Of a stretch of 64,000 bases of DNA, positions 47,217 through 59,711 are shown piece by piece. Source of the stretch: Magnolia sinica. Taxonomy: Eukaryota > Streptophyta > Magnoliopsida > Magnoliales > Magnoliaceae. A model generated the notes under the pieces. That model was not told where the DNA came from. It was given only the letters and a program-made list of their open reading frames with translations, and ran no database searches. Location: the NCBI RefSeq assembly GCF_029962835.1, contig NC_080588.1, positions 46,173,001-46,237,000 of the forward strand, read 5' to 3'. Position numbers and translations under genes: made by a program. The number at the start of each line of letters is the position of its first letter. The first letter of the stretch is position 1.

Positions 47217-48837
47217 TCAAGAATTTGGTGTAAGATGGGAACTGTTTAATTTCATCCAACAAGGGGGTGTTGATCTTGACTTGTTGAAAACCTCTAGAAT
47301 ATTTTGACTCTCACTTAGCCTTTTTGATGTGATGAGACGTTGGAGAAATGGGGCCACGAGTTTGTATCCCTGCAATGGCTCTTTGTCATATGGAGCATTG
47401 CTAAATTCACCACCATCCATTGAATTTTTGGATTCCTTAGGTTTCTCAACCTTCCTTGAGATCTCTGTCTTTTTCATTTCCACTTTTCAAGGTGGCGATG
47501 GTCTTAGTGGCGATGGTCTTAATATGTTTCAGAGGCTGAGTTGAAGATTTGAGATCACATATCTCACATTGTCTTGTTGGGTTAGGTTGTTGTTGGGCGA
47601 GAAAGATCCCAGACTCCCTAACATTCAGTTGTGTCTCAAGTCTTACAACTGAAGTCCTAAGCTCATTCATAGCCTGTAGTTGCTCTTGCCTAAATGCATC
47701 TAATGTATCCTCAAGGGTTCTCCTTAGTGGAAGTCCACTAAATGGCCCTTGTGGATAATTAATTACATTTGTAGTTGGTTCATTTCCCCAATTAATGTTC
47801 CATTCATCAGGAGTGTGCGTGTCCGAATTTGGTGCACTAAGTGGTTGTTGATACACGTTTGTAGTATCTGCTTAAACGTGAAACACCTCTTGAAAAGCTA
47901 GGATTGTAAGACAATCTTTGATTAGGTGTACATCACTCTCACAAATTCCACATAAGGTTTCGACGACTAATTTGGGCTGAGTTGATTCCTTCTTTAGATT
48001 TCGAGTCCTCAATTTTTCGTGTGAGAATTGTTAACTGTACATTAATATCATCTTGCCTCTTGAGTACATGTATTCCTATCTCTTTTGGCATTTCCTTAGG
48101 AATACTAACTTGGTTTGATGTGTCCCATGATTGAGCGTTTTCAGCTAGCATATCAAAGTAATCACATGCATCTTCCAGTTTCTAATCCATGAACTAACCA
48201 GTACACATCAACTATATGAATTAGCACATGTTTGGACTGAGTTCGTCATTAAAAAGACAATTGTCCACCAAGTTTTGTAACCATGGTGTGGGCAGGTGAC
48301 AAGTAAGTCTTTGAACCGTTCCCAACATTCAAAGAAGGTCTCATTTATTTTCTGGGAGAAGTGCATTATTTCCTGTCTAAGAGCATTGGTTTTATGAGCT
48401 GGGAAGAGCTTTTTAAGGAACTCTTGGCTCATCTTTGTCCATGTGCCAATGGATCTAAGCCTTAATGAATGAAACCATGATTTGGCATTTTCTTTTAGAG
48501 AGAATGGAAATAATTTAAGGCTAATTGTATCAAAAGGAACATCATTAAAATGTATGGTTGTAACAATCTCTTCAAATTCTTTAATGTGCATATATGGATT
48601 TTCTTACTCAAGTCCATGGAACTTAGGAAGTAATTGGATTATCTCAGGTTTAAAGTTCATGTTTCCTGTATTAATTGGAAGAATTATGCAGGAATGTGAA
48701 CTTGTTCTCACCGGTTGTAAATAATCTCGTAACGTTCGAACCGGGGGAACTCGATGCACTTCATTCTCATCGCGCACCGTCCTAATAGGTGGTGTGTGAT
48801 GCACAGGGCCTTCATCAATTCGATGTTCTTGAGCCAT
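47217..48837 (-). pseudogene. Athila-like element B: gag
   Basis: The ATG at 48,835-48,837 opens a frame beginning MAQEHRIDEGPVHH. After frameshifts it continues through the gag core (48,591-48,208): FSLKENAKSWFHSLRLRS, then MSQEFLKKLFPAHKTNALR, then FFECWERFKDLL. A CCHC knuckle, CGICESDVHLIKDC, lies at about 47,909-47,955. The C-terminal part (47,856-47,446) is Gln/Pro-rich, and the last part (47,483-47,217) leads to protease. At least three frameshifts or stops disable it. It lies downstream of its 5' LTR and primer site and was probably the last active gag in this nest. Confidence 0.8.
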
Positions 48838-49412
48838 GCTCTCAGATGATATTTCAAAATATTTAAGGATTTTCTAACTTGTCAATCGATTTTTTAACAA
48901 AAACTCCTTTTTTAATTCCTACAGCAAGTACGGAAAGCAGTTCGAGGGAAGAAGTTAGAAGAATGTTACCGAATCAGAGTTCCATGTTAAAACCCTAAAA
49001 AACCGAAAACAATGTTTGTTTCTAAAAAAAAAAAAAGGGAAAAATCCTCAAAATAAAATTCTAAAATTTGAAAGTTATAAAACCCCTAGATTAGAAAAAA
49101 TTCAAAAAATAAGAAAAATGTAATCCATTCCTAAAAAGAAAGAAACCTAAGTCAAATAGGAAATCTAGAAAAGAAAGGAAGAGAATTAGAAAGAGGTTAC
49201 CAAATTAGAAGTTTTTATATTAAGATCCTACAAAACAGAAAAACAAATTAGTTTCTAAAAACAAATTAGAAAAGTTTCTAACTTAGAAATAGAAAGTAAG
49301 TTAGTTTCTAAAATTAGTTTTAAAAAAACCCTAACCTAAAAATAAAAAGTAAACATGCCCTAATCTTGACTTAATTCCAAAACTAGTTAATCTCAGAAAA
49401 ACGCAACCGTTA
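48838..49412 (-). other. 5' leader of element B
   Basis: About 575 bp of A-rich non-coding DNA lies between the primer site and gag, as expected for an untranslated leader. No gene is seen. Confidence 0.6.
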
Positions 49413-49431
49413 GTCCCCGACAACAACGCCA
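49413..49431 (-). other. Primer-binding site of element B
   Basis: The minus strand reads TGGCGTTGTTGTCGGGGAC directly inside the LTR. It is a diverged form of the TGGCGCCGTTGCCGGGGA site, which is commonly attributed to tRNA-Asp in Athila-type elements. Confidence 0.6.
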
Positions 49432-50208
49432 AAAATGTGTTTGTAACCCTAAGTGTAGGGTCGCAATGTAGTAATAATCTCAGTAAGATCGAGATCGAAT
49501 CCATAGGGACTAAATTCGTATGTTTCTGAAAGTAACTAGAACTAGAACTAGAAGAAGATCTAAAACTAAATCTGAAATTATTTGAAAGAGTAATTGTGAA
49601 TTTATAATTGAAACTTGTGAATTTAAAGGTGGGAACTAGGGTACCAAGGATCCACTTATAGCAATCAGGATGCTACCTTGCTTGATTCAGGAAATCCAAT
49701 TGGAATTAGAGTCTTATCCTATCCAATTGGAAAAAGAGAGATGTTTGAATCTCTGAACTTCTCATGGATCTAATCATCAATAGAGGAGAATTATGAGAGG
49801 AATTCTGTCACCCTACCATGCCCAAGGGACGATGGTGAACAACAGGATTAACCAATCCTACAATCTCAAAGAGGAAAAGAAGATATTCAAAGCTATCATA
49901 AATCTATTGTAATTTGTCATAACAAACCATTAAAAACTAAAAATATTCCTTAATATCAAATTAGAATCCAAGAGAGTTCAACAAAGCATGAATCAAAGTA
50001 AAGTAAACATCCTAATCACTCTACAAGCTTCACCTCTTAGCCCTAGCTTAAGAGGTTCAGCCTACTATAGACATGATTGAACTAAAAACTCTTAAGAAAA
50101 GTATAAAAACAACTAAAGAAGAAGAAGAAAAACTCTTGGACAGTGGCTCCACCCTTTGGCTCCACTCCTTAAACCCTAGAAGATGCCTAGGAATATCCTA
50201 AGGACTCC

Positions 50209-50216
50209 TATTTATA
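50209..50216 (-). promoter_or_regulatory. TATA box of LTR B
   Basis: TATAAATA on the minus strand at the same relative place as in both A LTRs, about 90 bp downstream of the CGACTAGTCGA cluster. Confidence 0.6.
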
Positions 50217-50294
50217 GTTGTGCATCGCCTCCTTGCGAACCGACTTGAAAAAATTCAGAAACTGCCTCAAATTTACACAATCCACGCAAAATCT

Positions 50295-50505
50295 GCATAA
50301 CCCTCGACTGGTATAGGGTTACCTTCGACTAGTCAAGCACCACCTTCAACTAGTCGAAGACCGTGCTAATTTAGAATCTAATGTTGGAGTTCGAGTCGAA
50401 GTTTCCTCAACTAGTCGAGCAGGAGCTTAGACGAGTCGAAGAAGGGCTTAGACGAGTCGAACTTAAATGAGTCAAGGCAAAGCTTGGACTAGTCGAAGAT
50501 CACGT
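50295..50505 (-). promoter_or_regulatory. CGACTAGTCGA motif cluster in LTR B U3
   Basis: About ten copies or variants of CGACTAGTCGA (CGACTGG, CAACTAGTCGA, AGACGAGTCGA, GGACTAGTCGA) lie within 210 bp, upstream of the TATA box. The core is an 11-bp palindrome containing CG dinucleotides. The homologous site in LTR A at about 35,620-35,780 instead reads AT-rich unique sequence. Confidence 0.7.
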
Positions 50506-50773
50506 AAATTCACTTCAAATCTTCAATTCTCTTCATTCCTCACTTGGTTTCCTTGGATCTTTGTAAGTGAATTCTTCATTCTTGGTCTTCTAAGATCCAA
50601 CCTTTGGCTTGGTAATTTTTTAGCATTAAATCCATATTTTTAACATCCTTTTTAATCCAAGCTCTTAAATTCACCTTGTAATACAAACATGATTAAAATA
50701 GAACATTAAGCATTATCATCTTCATAAAACCAAGTAATAAATGGGGATAATATACAATATTTGACCCTCAACA

Positions 50774-53654
50774 ATCAAGTTAAGAAAGGCGGTCGGCTAC
50801 TACATTTTTCACTCCTTTTTTCTTTCATATTTCAATATCAAATTCTTGTAGTAAGAGGATCCATCTTATCAGGCGAGGCTTGGCACCCAACTTAGAAAGA
50901 AGATACTTTAGTGTCGCATGGTCCGCGTAGAAGATGATCTTAGATCCAATTAGGTAGGGCCTAAATTTGTCCAAAACGAATACTACGGCTAAGAGTTCCT
51001 TCTCCGCAATAGAGTAGTTCACTTTGGTAGAATTTGGAGTTCTACTTACATAGTGAATAACATAGGACTTCTTTTCTTTTCTCTGGCTTAGCACTGCCCC
51101 AATAGCATAATCAGATGCATTGCACATAATCTCAAAAGGGATACTCCAATCAGGTGGCTACATGATATGTGCGGTAGTTAACATGCCCTTAAGCTTAATG
51201 AAAGCTTCTTAACATTGTTCAGTCCACTCATATGGTACATCCTTTTGAAGTAGATTATATAAAGGATGAGAGAGATTACTAAAGTCCTTTATGAATCGTT
51301 TATAGAATCCGGTGTGTCCTAGGATCGCACGTCATGTACTCTCTTGGGTGGAGGTAAGTTAGAAATAAGATCAATTTTTTCCTTGTCTATCTCAATTCCC
51401 TTGGACAAAATTATGTGTCCAAGCACAATTCCCTTGGGAACCATGAAATGACATTTTTCCCAATTCAGAACCAAATTCTTTTCCTCTCATTGCTTTAGCA
51501 CACATTTAAGATTTTTCAAATACTTGCTGAAGGATGGACCAAAGATAAAGAAGTCGTCCATGAAGACCTCTAAATATTATCTCACCATGTCAGAAAAAAT
51601 ACTCAACATCTATCGCTGAAAAGTGATGGGGGCATTACATAGTCTGAATAGCATCATTTGGTAAGCAAAGGTGCCAAATGGACATTGGAATGCTATCTTC
51701 TCTTGATATTCAAGGGCTATCTCTATCTGATTGTAGCCCAAATATCCGTCAAGGAAGCAATAGTAAGAGTGACCAGCTAGCCTTTTTAAAATTTGATCAA
51801 TGAAGGGCAAAGGAAAGCGGTCCTTCCTTATGATGATAATTAACTTCCTGTAGTCAATGTACATTTTCCAACCAGTAGTAACTCTAGTTGGCACGAGTTC
51901 ATTGTTGGCATTATTTACAATGGTGATTTCGGACTTCTTAGGAACTACCTAAGTTGGACTCAACCATTGATTGTCAGATATAGGGTATATGATACCCACA
52001 TCCAACAACTTAATTACCTCAGCCTTAACCATTTCTTTCATATTGGATTGAGTCAACATTGTGGTTGTTGGGAGGTTTCCGCATTATCTTCAAGATGGAT
52101 GAGATGAGTACAAATCAAAGGGTCAATTCCCTTGAGGTCTGCAATTGACCATCCAAGAGCTCCTTTATGGTTAATGAGAGTGGAAATGAGCACACTCTCT
52201 TCTTCTTTCTCAAGGTGGGAAGAGATCACTACTGGGTATGTCTCATCTTGACCTAAATAAATATATTTAAGATCAATGGATAAAGGTTTTAGATCAAGCT
52301 TCGGTGCTTTGAGGTCAAACAGTAGAAGCATTACATCGGTTTGGGGCAATTTTTCAAATTGTGGCCTCCACCAGTTAACTTTAAGTACCGGCGTAACATC
52401 AAGCAAGACATTTATCTCTCTAATCATATCATCATCTAAATCAAGGGAGTGGGCCAAGCACATCTCTAGAGTATCAGAGTATTAAGTCATGAGTGATCTA
52501 ACTTCCACGAAAGAATTAATGATAGAGTTATGAGTGATCTATCTTTCAAAAATATGACATTGGAGCGATCTATGTTAATGTCATTGGTATTGTCATCATC
52601 CTCTGGCTATTTGTTCATATTAAAAAAGATATTGAACTCTAATGTCATATTTTCGAAAGATAAATTCATAATTTCATTCCTACAATTAATGATAGCATTT
52701 GATGTAGCAAGGAATGAGCGACCAAGAATGACGGGTATTTGAGTGCTCACATTTATGATGGTTGAGTATCTAGGAGAATAAAATCTACTAGATGGTAGAA
52801 TTTATCAACTTGGACCAACACATCTTTAATCATCCCTGTCGGTACACGAACTGAGCGATCGGCAAGTTGTAATGTGGTCCGGCTGGGCTTTAATTCACCT
52901 AGACCCAATTGTTCGTAAACCGAGTAACAGATTAGTTGTATGCTCGCCCCCAAGTCAAGAAGTGCATGCTCAATCCGGTGGTTCCCAATTACACAAGTGA
53001 TGGTTGGGCTACCGGGATCTTTGTATTTTTGTGGCACATCTTGCTTGAGGATGGCACTCACTTTTTCTGTGAAAAAGATTTTCTTTTGTATATTTTGTTA
53101 TCTTTTGGTCATACATAAATCTTTCAAAAATTTAGCTTATGAAGGGATTTGTTTAACGGCATTCAGTATAAGGATGTTGACCTTCACTTGCTTAAGCACC
53201 TCTAGAATATCCTGAGAGTTAGAGAGAGATTTTGGTGCAATCAACCGTTGAGGGAATAGTACAATCGGCTTATTTTAAGCTTCTGGTTCTAACCCATGTG
53301 AATCATTACTCGGTCTATAATTCTCATCTATTTCTGGTCCTTCGGCTTTTCAGCCCTCAACAGAATAGATTTGTCAATTGTCTTCCCACTCCAAAGAGTG
53401 GTGACAGACTTAGCCTACTCCATTTATTTTGAAGAGCTTGGGTCACTGATTTCATATTACTGTTTTGGGTTGGGGAGAGGCTCAGCTGGAAGGATCCCAT
53501 TCTTCCCAATTGAATTTTTTGTTTCAAGCCCTTGCATGGCCTTTGTAAGGTCTCGAAAGGCTTGCATCATACCCTGATAAAAAAGCTCTTGGTTTTGTAT
53601 ATGTTTTAAGACCGGATCCTCTTGAGGTTTCCTTTGATTCAAAAATTGGCTAAG
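50774..53654 (-). pseudogene. Athila-like element A: gag C-terminus, protease, reverse transcriptase, RNase H
   Basis: Minus-strand order: the gag tail (53,642-53,457, FLNQRKPQEDP type), protease (53,061-52,753, ALLDLGASIQLICYSVY), connector (52,463-52,053, KAPKLDLKPL and GWSIADLKGIDPLICTH), reverse transcriptase (about 51,900-51,200, with KMYIDYRKL, RFPLPFIDQ and the catalytic VFMDDFFIF near 51,570) and RNase H (51,127-50,825, [14 protein letters not shown] to [10 protein letters not shown]). Stops and frameshifts separate the blocks. The frame ends where LTR B has inserted, and I find no integrase on the other side. Gag continues to the right across two later insertions (58,926-59,074 and 60,604-61,483). 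Confidence 0.85.
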
Positions 53655-55259
53655 GATCCTGTCACGCCTTAAACTCGGAAACCAGGCTCACAAAATTCTC
53701 GATCGCTGAATCTGGCGCCGACAGTCTCCGTAGTACCCCATTCTCGGCTTCCAGCGCCCATACACCAGATTCCGAACCTTGGATCTTATAAAGAGGATTT
53801 TAAGTGTGATTTTTTTTTTGTAATGGAGCATAACCAAGTCATAAATGACAACATCAACACCACATATCCACTAATATAAACATTCGAGTACAATACTGAA
53901 AGGAAAATACAAGGTAAATGCCAAAAGCTCCAGAAGCTCTGTCATACACTCCTACCTCAGCTCAATCGCGACCTATCGTCACCTGCACGCATCTATCGTA
54001 CATAAGCTTTTAGAAAGCTTAGAGGGTGGTGTACGTGTGTGCATAAGATGAGTGTCAAGCACATAAATATCAACGTAAGTGGAATACTAGAAAGGATATA
54101 AGTCATTTAATATCAAAGTATGCAATACAGATCGGCTATGCCATGCAGAGTCATAATAAACCAAATATTAGATATCGAGGATACAATACAATGTACAATT
54201 TTGAAGAGCCACAAATACCATCAGCCTTATTTAGGCTATGCAATACAGAAGCATAGTAAACCAAATGCTAAGTGTTGAGGATGTAATGTAATATGCAGTG
54301 CAAAAGAAATGACCAAACTGGAGTGTGAAGTCGGGATGACAGTACATAATATCACAAGTTGTGGGGTCCATCATGAGGGATTTCTATCCAAACTAGTCCC
54401 ATACCTAAATTGGATAGCTAAACTCAATATGGTAAACTCCTGATCGCAAGTTAGTCGTGCGCCCAACCAAAATCCTGGCCATTAGGAAGGTACACATATC
54501 AAATTAGTTGTGCATCACTAGCTCGAGTGGATAGTGAATGTATAAATGAATTAGTAAAATGTTGAGTATACAACTCTTGCTCAATAAGTCCACATATCAG
54601 TACCGTACTTCTTTGGGATCATCACCAGCATCTACTACAATCTATGCCACCTGCTACCCATTAAGCGCACAACTGGGTAAGTGGAAGAGACCTCACCATC
54701 CGCCTGCTAATATCGACCCAGCTAGTCGATAATGGACCCATTCCTCAAGCTAGTCAGACTCAGCCTAACATTGCCTACTCTCTCAGGCAGGTAAGGCCAC
54801 ACCCCTTCCCAACCAACCACAACACAGTGGGAAGCATGGACTCCTGGTATTTGGCACTCCACACTCATGTCTTCCACTCGGTTTAGATGTTGGAGTATCC
54901 CCTGGCCACGTGAGTTTAGAGAATTTCACTCACGGACATCTAAAGGGCCCATATGCTCAAACCAAACATTTCCAGTGTCCTATCTGGCTATCCACGATAT
55001 GCCTGTGGAGGCCACAGCCCTGATGTCGCTAGGGCGCCAAATGATCATGTCACAAAATGCGAGACGCATGAGCCATACCATCCAGTCATGCATCAAACCT
55101 GTGCGTATAGCGCGCTCATGTATGGCAACTCCGTCTCTTAGGGAGTGCCATAAACAATCAGCCCAATAACACATGCTATGCTCATCACTCCTCATAACAA
55201 GCATGCGAATGATGCATATGGGCATGTATCATGAAGTATACTAAGCATGATTATAATCA

Positions 55260-55440
55260 CATACATATGGTGGGCTCCACCCAATCACAATGGGTCTCAT
55301 ATAATCGCAATGGGCCTCGTACAATCGCAATGAGCCTCATATAATCACAATGAGTTCATATAATCACAATGGGCCTCGTACAATCACACAATAGGCCCCA
55401 TACAATCACAATGGGCCTCATACAATCACAATGTTATGCT
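55260..55440. repeat. ATCACAATGGGCCTCATA repeats, block 1
   Basis: Around nine near-identical units of about 20 bp (ATCACAATGGGCCTCATACA and variants) run in tandem. Confidence 0.8.
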
Positions 55441-56079
55441 AATACATACTCAGTGCATATACCAAGCATAGTCGTAATCGATAATTGGCATATATATATA
55501 ACGGGGTTCATAGAAGGATAGCAGATCTAATCCATAACATTAGGATCGGTCCTCGACAGTGGATATACCAAACCTAATACCATCGATTTTTCCACCTACG
55601 GTGACGATGTACTCTCCTCATATCAAGGTGGGCCTGATGGCCTACTCATATAAAAAATGGGCCTAAGAACAAGGAGTGGACTTCCTTGCCCGTTCCATCA
55701 CGTAGCAATCTGGGCTTCCTAAGGGTTCAATAAGCACAAGGTGGGCCACATTCCCTATGAAAGGCTCGGTACGAACACAAGATGGGCTTTAAGGCTTGAG
55801 TGGTCCTACAGGGTTTGGTGGAAAGCATCATTATCAAATAAAGGCCCAACGGATTGGGATAGCCTAATCAAGGGAAAGATGGGTAATATAATCATCAATG
55901 GGGGGCCCAACGGTTTGGGTTAGCCCATTAAGGGGAGATAAGAATGGGCCTAACAACAGGTCCTATGGAGAGTACAATGTGGACATTAAACCATCATTGC
56001 TCCCAAAGCATGACTCATTTAATATCAACTAGGAACATGGATGGGCATTATAAACATCATTACATACATCCTAGTGGAA

Positions 56080-56700
56080 TCACAAATCACAATGGGCCTC
56101 ACACAAGGGCTTTATATACATCGCATTGGGCCTCACTCATGGGCCTCATATAGATCACATTGTGCCTCATATTTGGGTCTTAAATACATCACAATAGGTC
56201 ACATCACATGTGCCTAATACACATCATAATGGGACAATCACAATGGGTTTCATACAATCACAATGGGTCACATCACATGTGCCTAATAGACATCATAATG
56301 GGACAATCACAATGGGTCTCATACAATCACAATAGGCCTCATCACATAGGCCTCACATACATCACACCGGGCCTCATCATATGCGCCTCACATATCACAA
56401 TGGGCCACATCATATGGGCCTAATATACATCATAATGGGCCTTATCACATGGGCCAAATATTCATCACAATGGGCCATAAATACATCACATTAAGGTGGG
56501 CCCTGCACATTCCAAATGGGCCACAAATACATCACATCAGGCCTCATCAAATGGGTGACACATATGGGCCACACAAACATCATATTAGGCCGCACTATGT
56601 AGGCCACACAAACATCAAATTGGGCCGCACGTATGGGCCACACAAACATCATATTAGGCCGCACTAGATAGACAGCTAGGATATACAATGCATAGAGCAA
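56080..56700. repeat. ATCACAATGGGCC repeats, block 2
   Basis: The 20-bp unit expands here into longer units (about 70-80 bp), for example GGGTCACATCACATGTGCC occurring twice and GGCCACACAAACATCATATT repeated several times. The sister LTR has only a short equivalent at 42,100-42,310. Confidence 0.75.
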
Positions 56701-57150
56701 GGTGGGTACATCATACATCATGGTGGACTGCACAAGTGGACGGCATAGATGAAACACGTACAGCATGGTGAGCCCATGTCCAGCCTAAAATAGATGGACG
56801 GCATGGAGAAACACATACATAAGGGTGGATTCCCACCATCCAGCCCATACATCATGGTGGGGTCCACACGTCCCTCGTGGATGGACGGCCTGAATATTCA
56901 ACACATATATAATGGTGGCCCCATGTCTCACGTGACCGGACGGAGTACATACAACACGCATATCGGTGGGACCCACTTGAAATTTAGATCTATCTCATTC
57001 TTGTTGCAATGCCATAAATAGATCTCTACAAATGGCTGGACGGTATGGATACAGCGCGTACCTCAAGGTGGGCCCCATAAGAAAATAGATGGACGGCGCA
57101 GGTAAAACACATATATCATGGGGGTCCCCACCATCCAGATGCATAGTGGG

Positions 57151-57209
<59 letters not shown>

Positions 57210-58110
57210 AGTGGGTCACACCGTCCCACGTGCAAGGACGGTGTGGATATAATACATATCTCAGGTGGGATCCCCACAGATGAACGGTATGGATGAAGCA
57301 TATCCATCAGTGGGGTTCACATCCCATGGACGAACAAGATATAGATTGCATACATCTGGTGGGTCCACACATGTGGCCCACCAGCTATATCATCTGATTA
57401 AAAGGGGTCCCTTAACATACAGTCCAACAACAGCTACTACTGGACGTCCTTTAGCTGGATGGCCCGTCAGCAAGGTGGGCCCGAGATCTGGCCAAACTGG
57501 ATGGACGGTTTTGATATAACACGTCAATGTGGGGCCCACTGTCCACGTACTGACGGTGTGGATCAATGCATACATCAAGATCAGGGCCGCAGAACTTACT
57601 GCTTCAAACAACAGCTATATAACATGTAGGGTCCACAACTGGACGGTTTGGATGTAACACATACATCATGTGGGACCCACACAGCTTGTTGACGTCAGGA
57701 TAGCAGCTATATGCTGTTGGGCTCCTGCCCAGCAGCCTAACAGATGGACAACTTAGATCAATGGATACATCATGGTGGAGTCTCACCGACACTGAGGATA
57801 TACAATACATGCTTCAAGGGGACCCACCATCCCTAGCAGCTGGACGTGTTGATTGCCACACATTCAGATGGGTCCCACGACCAAGGCTTGTTGGATGGCG
57901 GCATGGGTAAAACACATCTATCATGGTGGGTCTACGTGGCAGCCCACCATCATTGGATCAAGCTAACATTTGTGTTCTCCCTCATCCACTCCGGTCGACA
58001 AGGTGGGTCGTTGCTGCTGGACAGTGGGTGGCCCATTGCTAGACAGTGGGAACTTATAATGCACATATTAAGGGGGGTCCACGAGGTGGCCCACCAAAAT
58101 TTTGGATTAA
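56690..58110. repeat. Degenerate TGGACGG...CATCANGGTGGG repeats
   Basis: About 18 units resemble those at 42,650-43,560 in the sister LTR, each with TGGACGG, an ACACATA/ATACATCA segment and a GGTGGG.CC.CA segment. The copy number is higher here. Confidence 0.7.
57154..57206. repeat. (AT)n microsatellite
   Basis: An uninterrupted AT dinucleotide run of about 50 bp. Confidence 0.95.
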
Positions 58111-58126
58111 CCCATCAAACCAAGTA

Positions 58127-58148
58127 AAGAGAGAGAGAGAGAGAGAGC
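58127..58148. repeat. (GA)n microsatellite
   Basis: A pure GA run at the position equivalent to 43,580-43,616 in the sister LTR. Confidence 0.9.
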
Positions 58149-58925
58149 GATGTGATGGAGGGGCCCTGCCACTATGGGCCCCTCTAGAATTTACAATGCA
58201 TACATCAAAATGGGTCCCATCACAAGTGGGCCCTCAAACAAAAATCAATGGTGAATATCCTAAAATCACCCACCGATTTTGCTCCTTCTCGGCTCCTTGG
58301 AATGCTAAGCCCCTAAGCTTTCTCTTTGATGGAGGTTGATGAAATGCAAATGGGTAGGATGGGAGATTGGGTGGTAGGGAGTGGGCCACACTTGGCTCTC
58401 TTTCTCTCCTTGGGAATTGCTTGGAAAATGGTGGAGAAAATGAGATGGGATGGAGTGAAAGATGGGAGAATGGTTGTGTAAGGAGAGATGTGATGAGAGG
58501 AATGGGTTTTAGTTGACTTTTGGGGGTGAGGTGGCATGGGGTATGGGTTGCTTGTCTTTACTGGTAAGAAAGGGATGGGAGAGGCATGGGTTGTGTACTT
58601 GACTAGTACTTGATTGATTGATGTGAAAGGTGGCAGAGATTCTCTTAGAATTCATAACACGTGGTGTTTCCTCAAGATATATGTGGGCCCATAACTCCTG
58701 GCCCGGGTATCGCATCGGTGCACGAGACGCGGTGTTGAAACCGCTGCAATGGCGCAATCACAATGGTATAAGTCTCGGGTCAAGTCGACTCAGATCTACG
58801 GGATGTAACTTAGGGTGACGTGCAAATGCTGACTATAGGTCGCAAGTTGTCAGAATTTGTCGGGGAGGATCACGGGAGTCTAAGGAAGGGTACGGTATGG
58901 TATAGGATATGGGCCTTACAGATCC

Positions 58926-59074
58926 CTTGAGGAGTAGCCGTTTGTTCATTCGTCCAGTTTGAGTTATATGTATTTGAGGTGAGTCCACTAAAAGTTTTTT
59001 GGTAGTTGTTTATGGAATTTGATTACTTATTCAATATCTCTTGAAAAGCAGGAATTGTTGGGGATTTCTCAGTT
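58926..59074 (-). pseudogene. Element A gag fragment between two solo LTRs
   Basis: About 150 bp lie between the GATCC copy of the 5.26-kb LTR and the GTATG copy of the copia LTR. Minus-strand translation fits the stretch between the gag zinc knuckle and the FLNQRKPQED segment, with stops. It shows that both flanking elements inserted separately into one gag gene. Confidence 0.6.
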
Positions 59075-59344
59075 GTATGTGTAAGTGCTTTTACTTAAAA
59101 GCACATTTTAGTTTGTCAAATTTTGTAGTCCGGTTACGATTGCAAGCTCGACTGAAGATAAGCTATCAACTCGATCAAGCATTTAGAAAGAAGGCTCAAC
59201 ATCTCAAAGCACGACCTTTCATGATTCATGGTTCGGAACACTTTGTATGAGTCAACCTATAGGTGGTATAAACCTAGTTTGGCCATGGGTTAAGCGTATT
59301 TCACTTATGCATATTTAGAATCATATTTTATATTAAATACACTC

Positions 59345-59700
59345 AAGTTAGGCCAACCCAAAGTCCAGTTTGGCCAGCCTAACCAGTTGGACCAACCCTA
59401 CAATATTCTGTCAAAAAGACAGATCTAAAAAGATCTTTTTGCGGTAGGTTCGGCCAGCCCAACTTGGGGTTCGACCAACCCATGGTAGTTTTGGTCAAGT
59501 TTTCAGCAATGAAACAAATTCGGATCTTGGACTAGTTACCTCTTGTTCGACCAGTCCAACCTGAGGTTCGGCCAGCCGAACATGGGCTTGGGCCAGCAGA
59601 AGTTTTGAAAGATTTTATCCCATGATTTTCGAATTCTGATTGGAACGTAATCTTTAAAGTTCAGCCAGCCGAACTGAATCTCAGGCCAGCCGAACTACAC
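59345..59700 (+). promoter_or_regulatory. GTTCGGCCAGCCGAAC motif cluster in copia U3
   Basis: About twelve variants of GTTCGGCCAGCC/GGCCAGCCGAAC/GGACCAACCC are spread over 355 bp, ending 12 bp before the TATA box. The fullest form is a self-complementary 16-mer; GTTCAGCCAGCCGAAC and GTTCGGCCAGCCGAAC both occur. A perfect hairpin, AAAAAGATCTTTTT, lies within the cluster. Confidence 0.7.
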
Positions 59701-59711
59701 AGATCCTTAGC

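Larger units (their letters stand above)
49438..50773 (-). mobile_element. 5' LTR of Athila-like element B
   Basis: A 1,336-bp LTR with ...CCCTCAACA at the right end, inserted in element A's pol frame near the RNase H/integrase boundary (after the VADRLS-type segment). It is related to but clearly diverged from the two LTRs of A. It carries a roughly 210-bp CGACTAGTCGA cluster that A's LTRs lack. A minus-strand TATAAATA lies at 50,209-50,216. No partner LTR was found. Confidence 0.8.
53660..58920 (-). mobile_element. Solo LTR, 5,261 bp, with perfect GATCC target duplication
   Basis: Ends TGTCACGCC...GGGCCTTACA, flanked by GATCC at 53,655-53,659 and 58,921-58,925. It splits the gag of element A. 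It is the sister of the 4,080-bp LTR at 40,315-44,394: both share the opening CTCCGTAGTACCCCATTCT segment, the 'AGCTTAGAGGGTGGTGTA' segment and the closing GTCTCGGGTC segment. The extra length comes from longer internal repeats. No coding region was found; the open frames it contains fall in low-complexity repeats. Confidence 0.9.
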
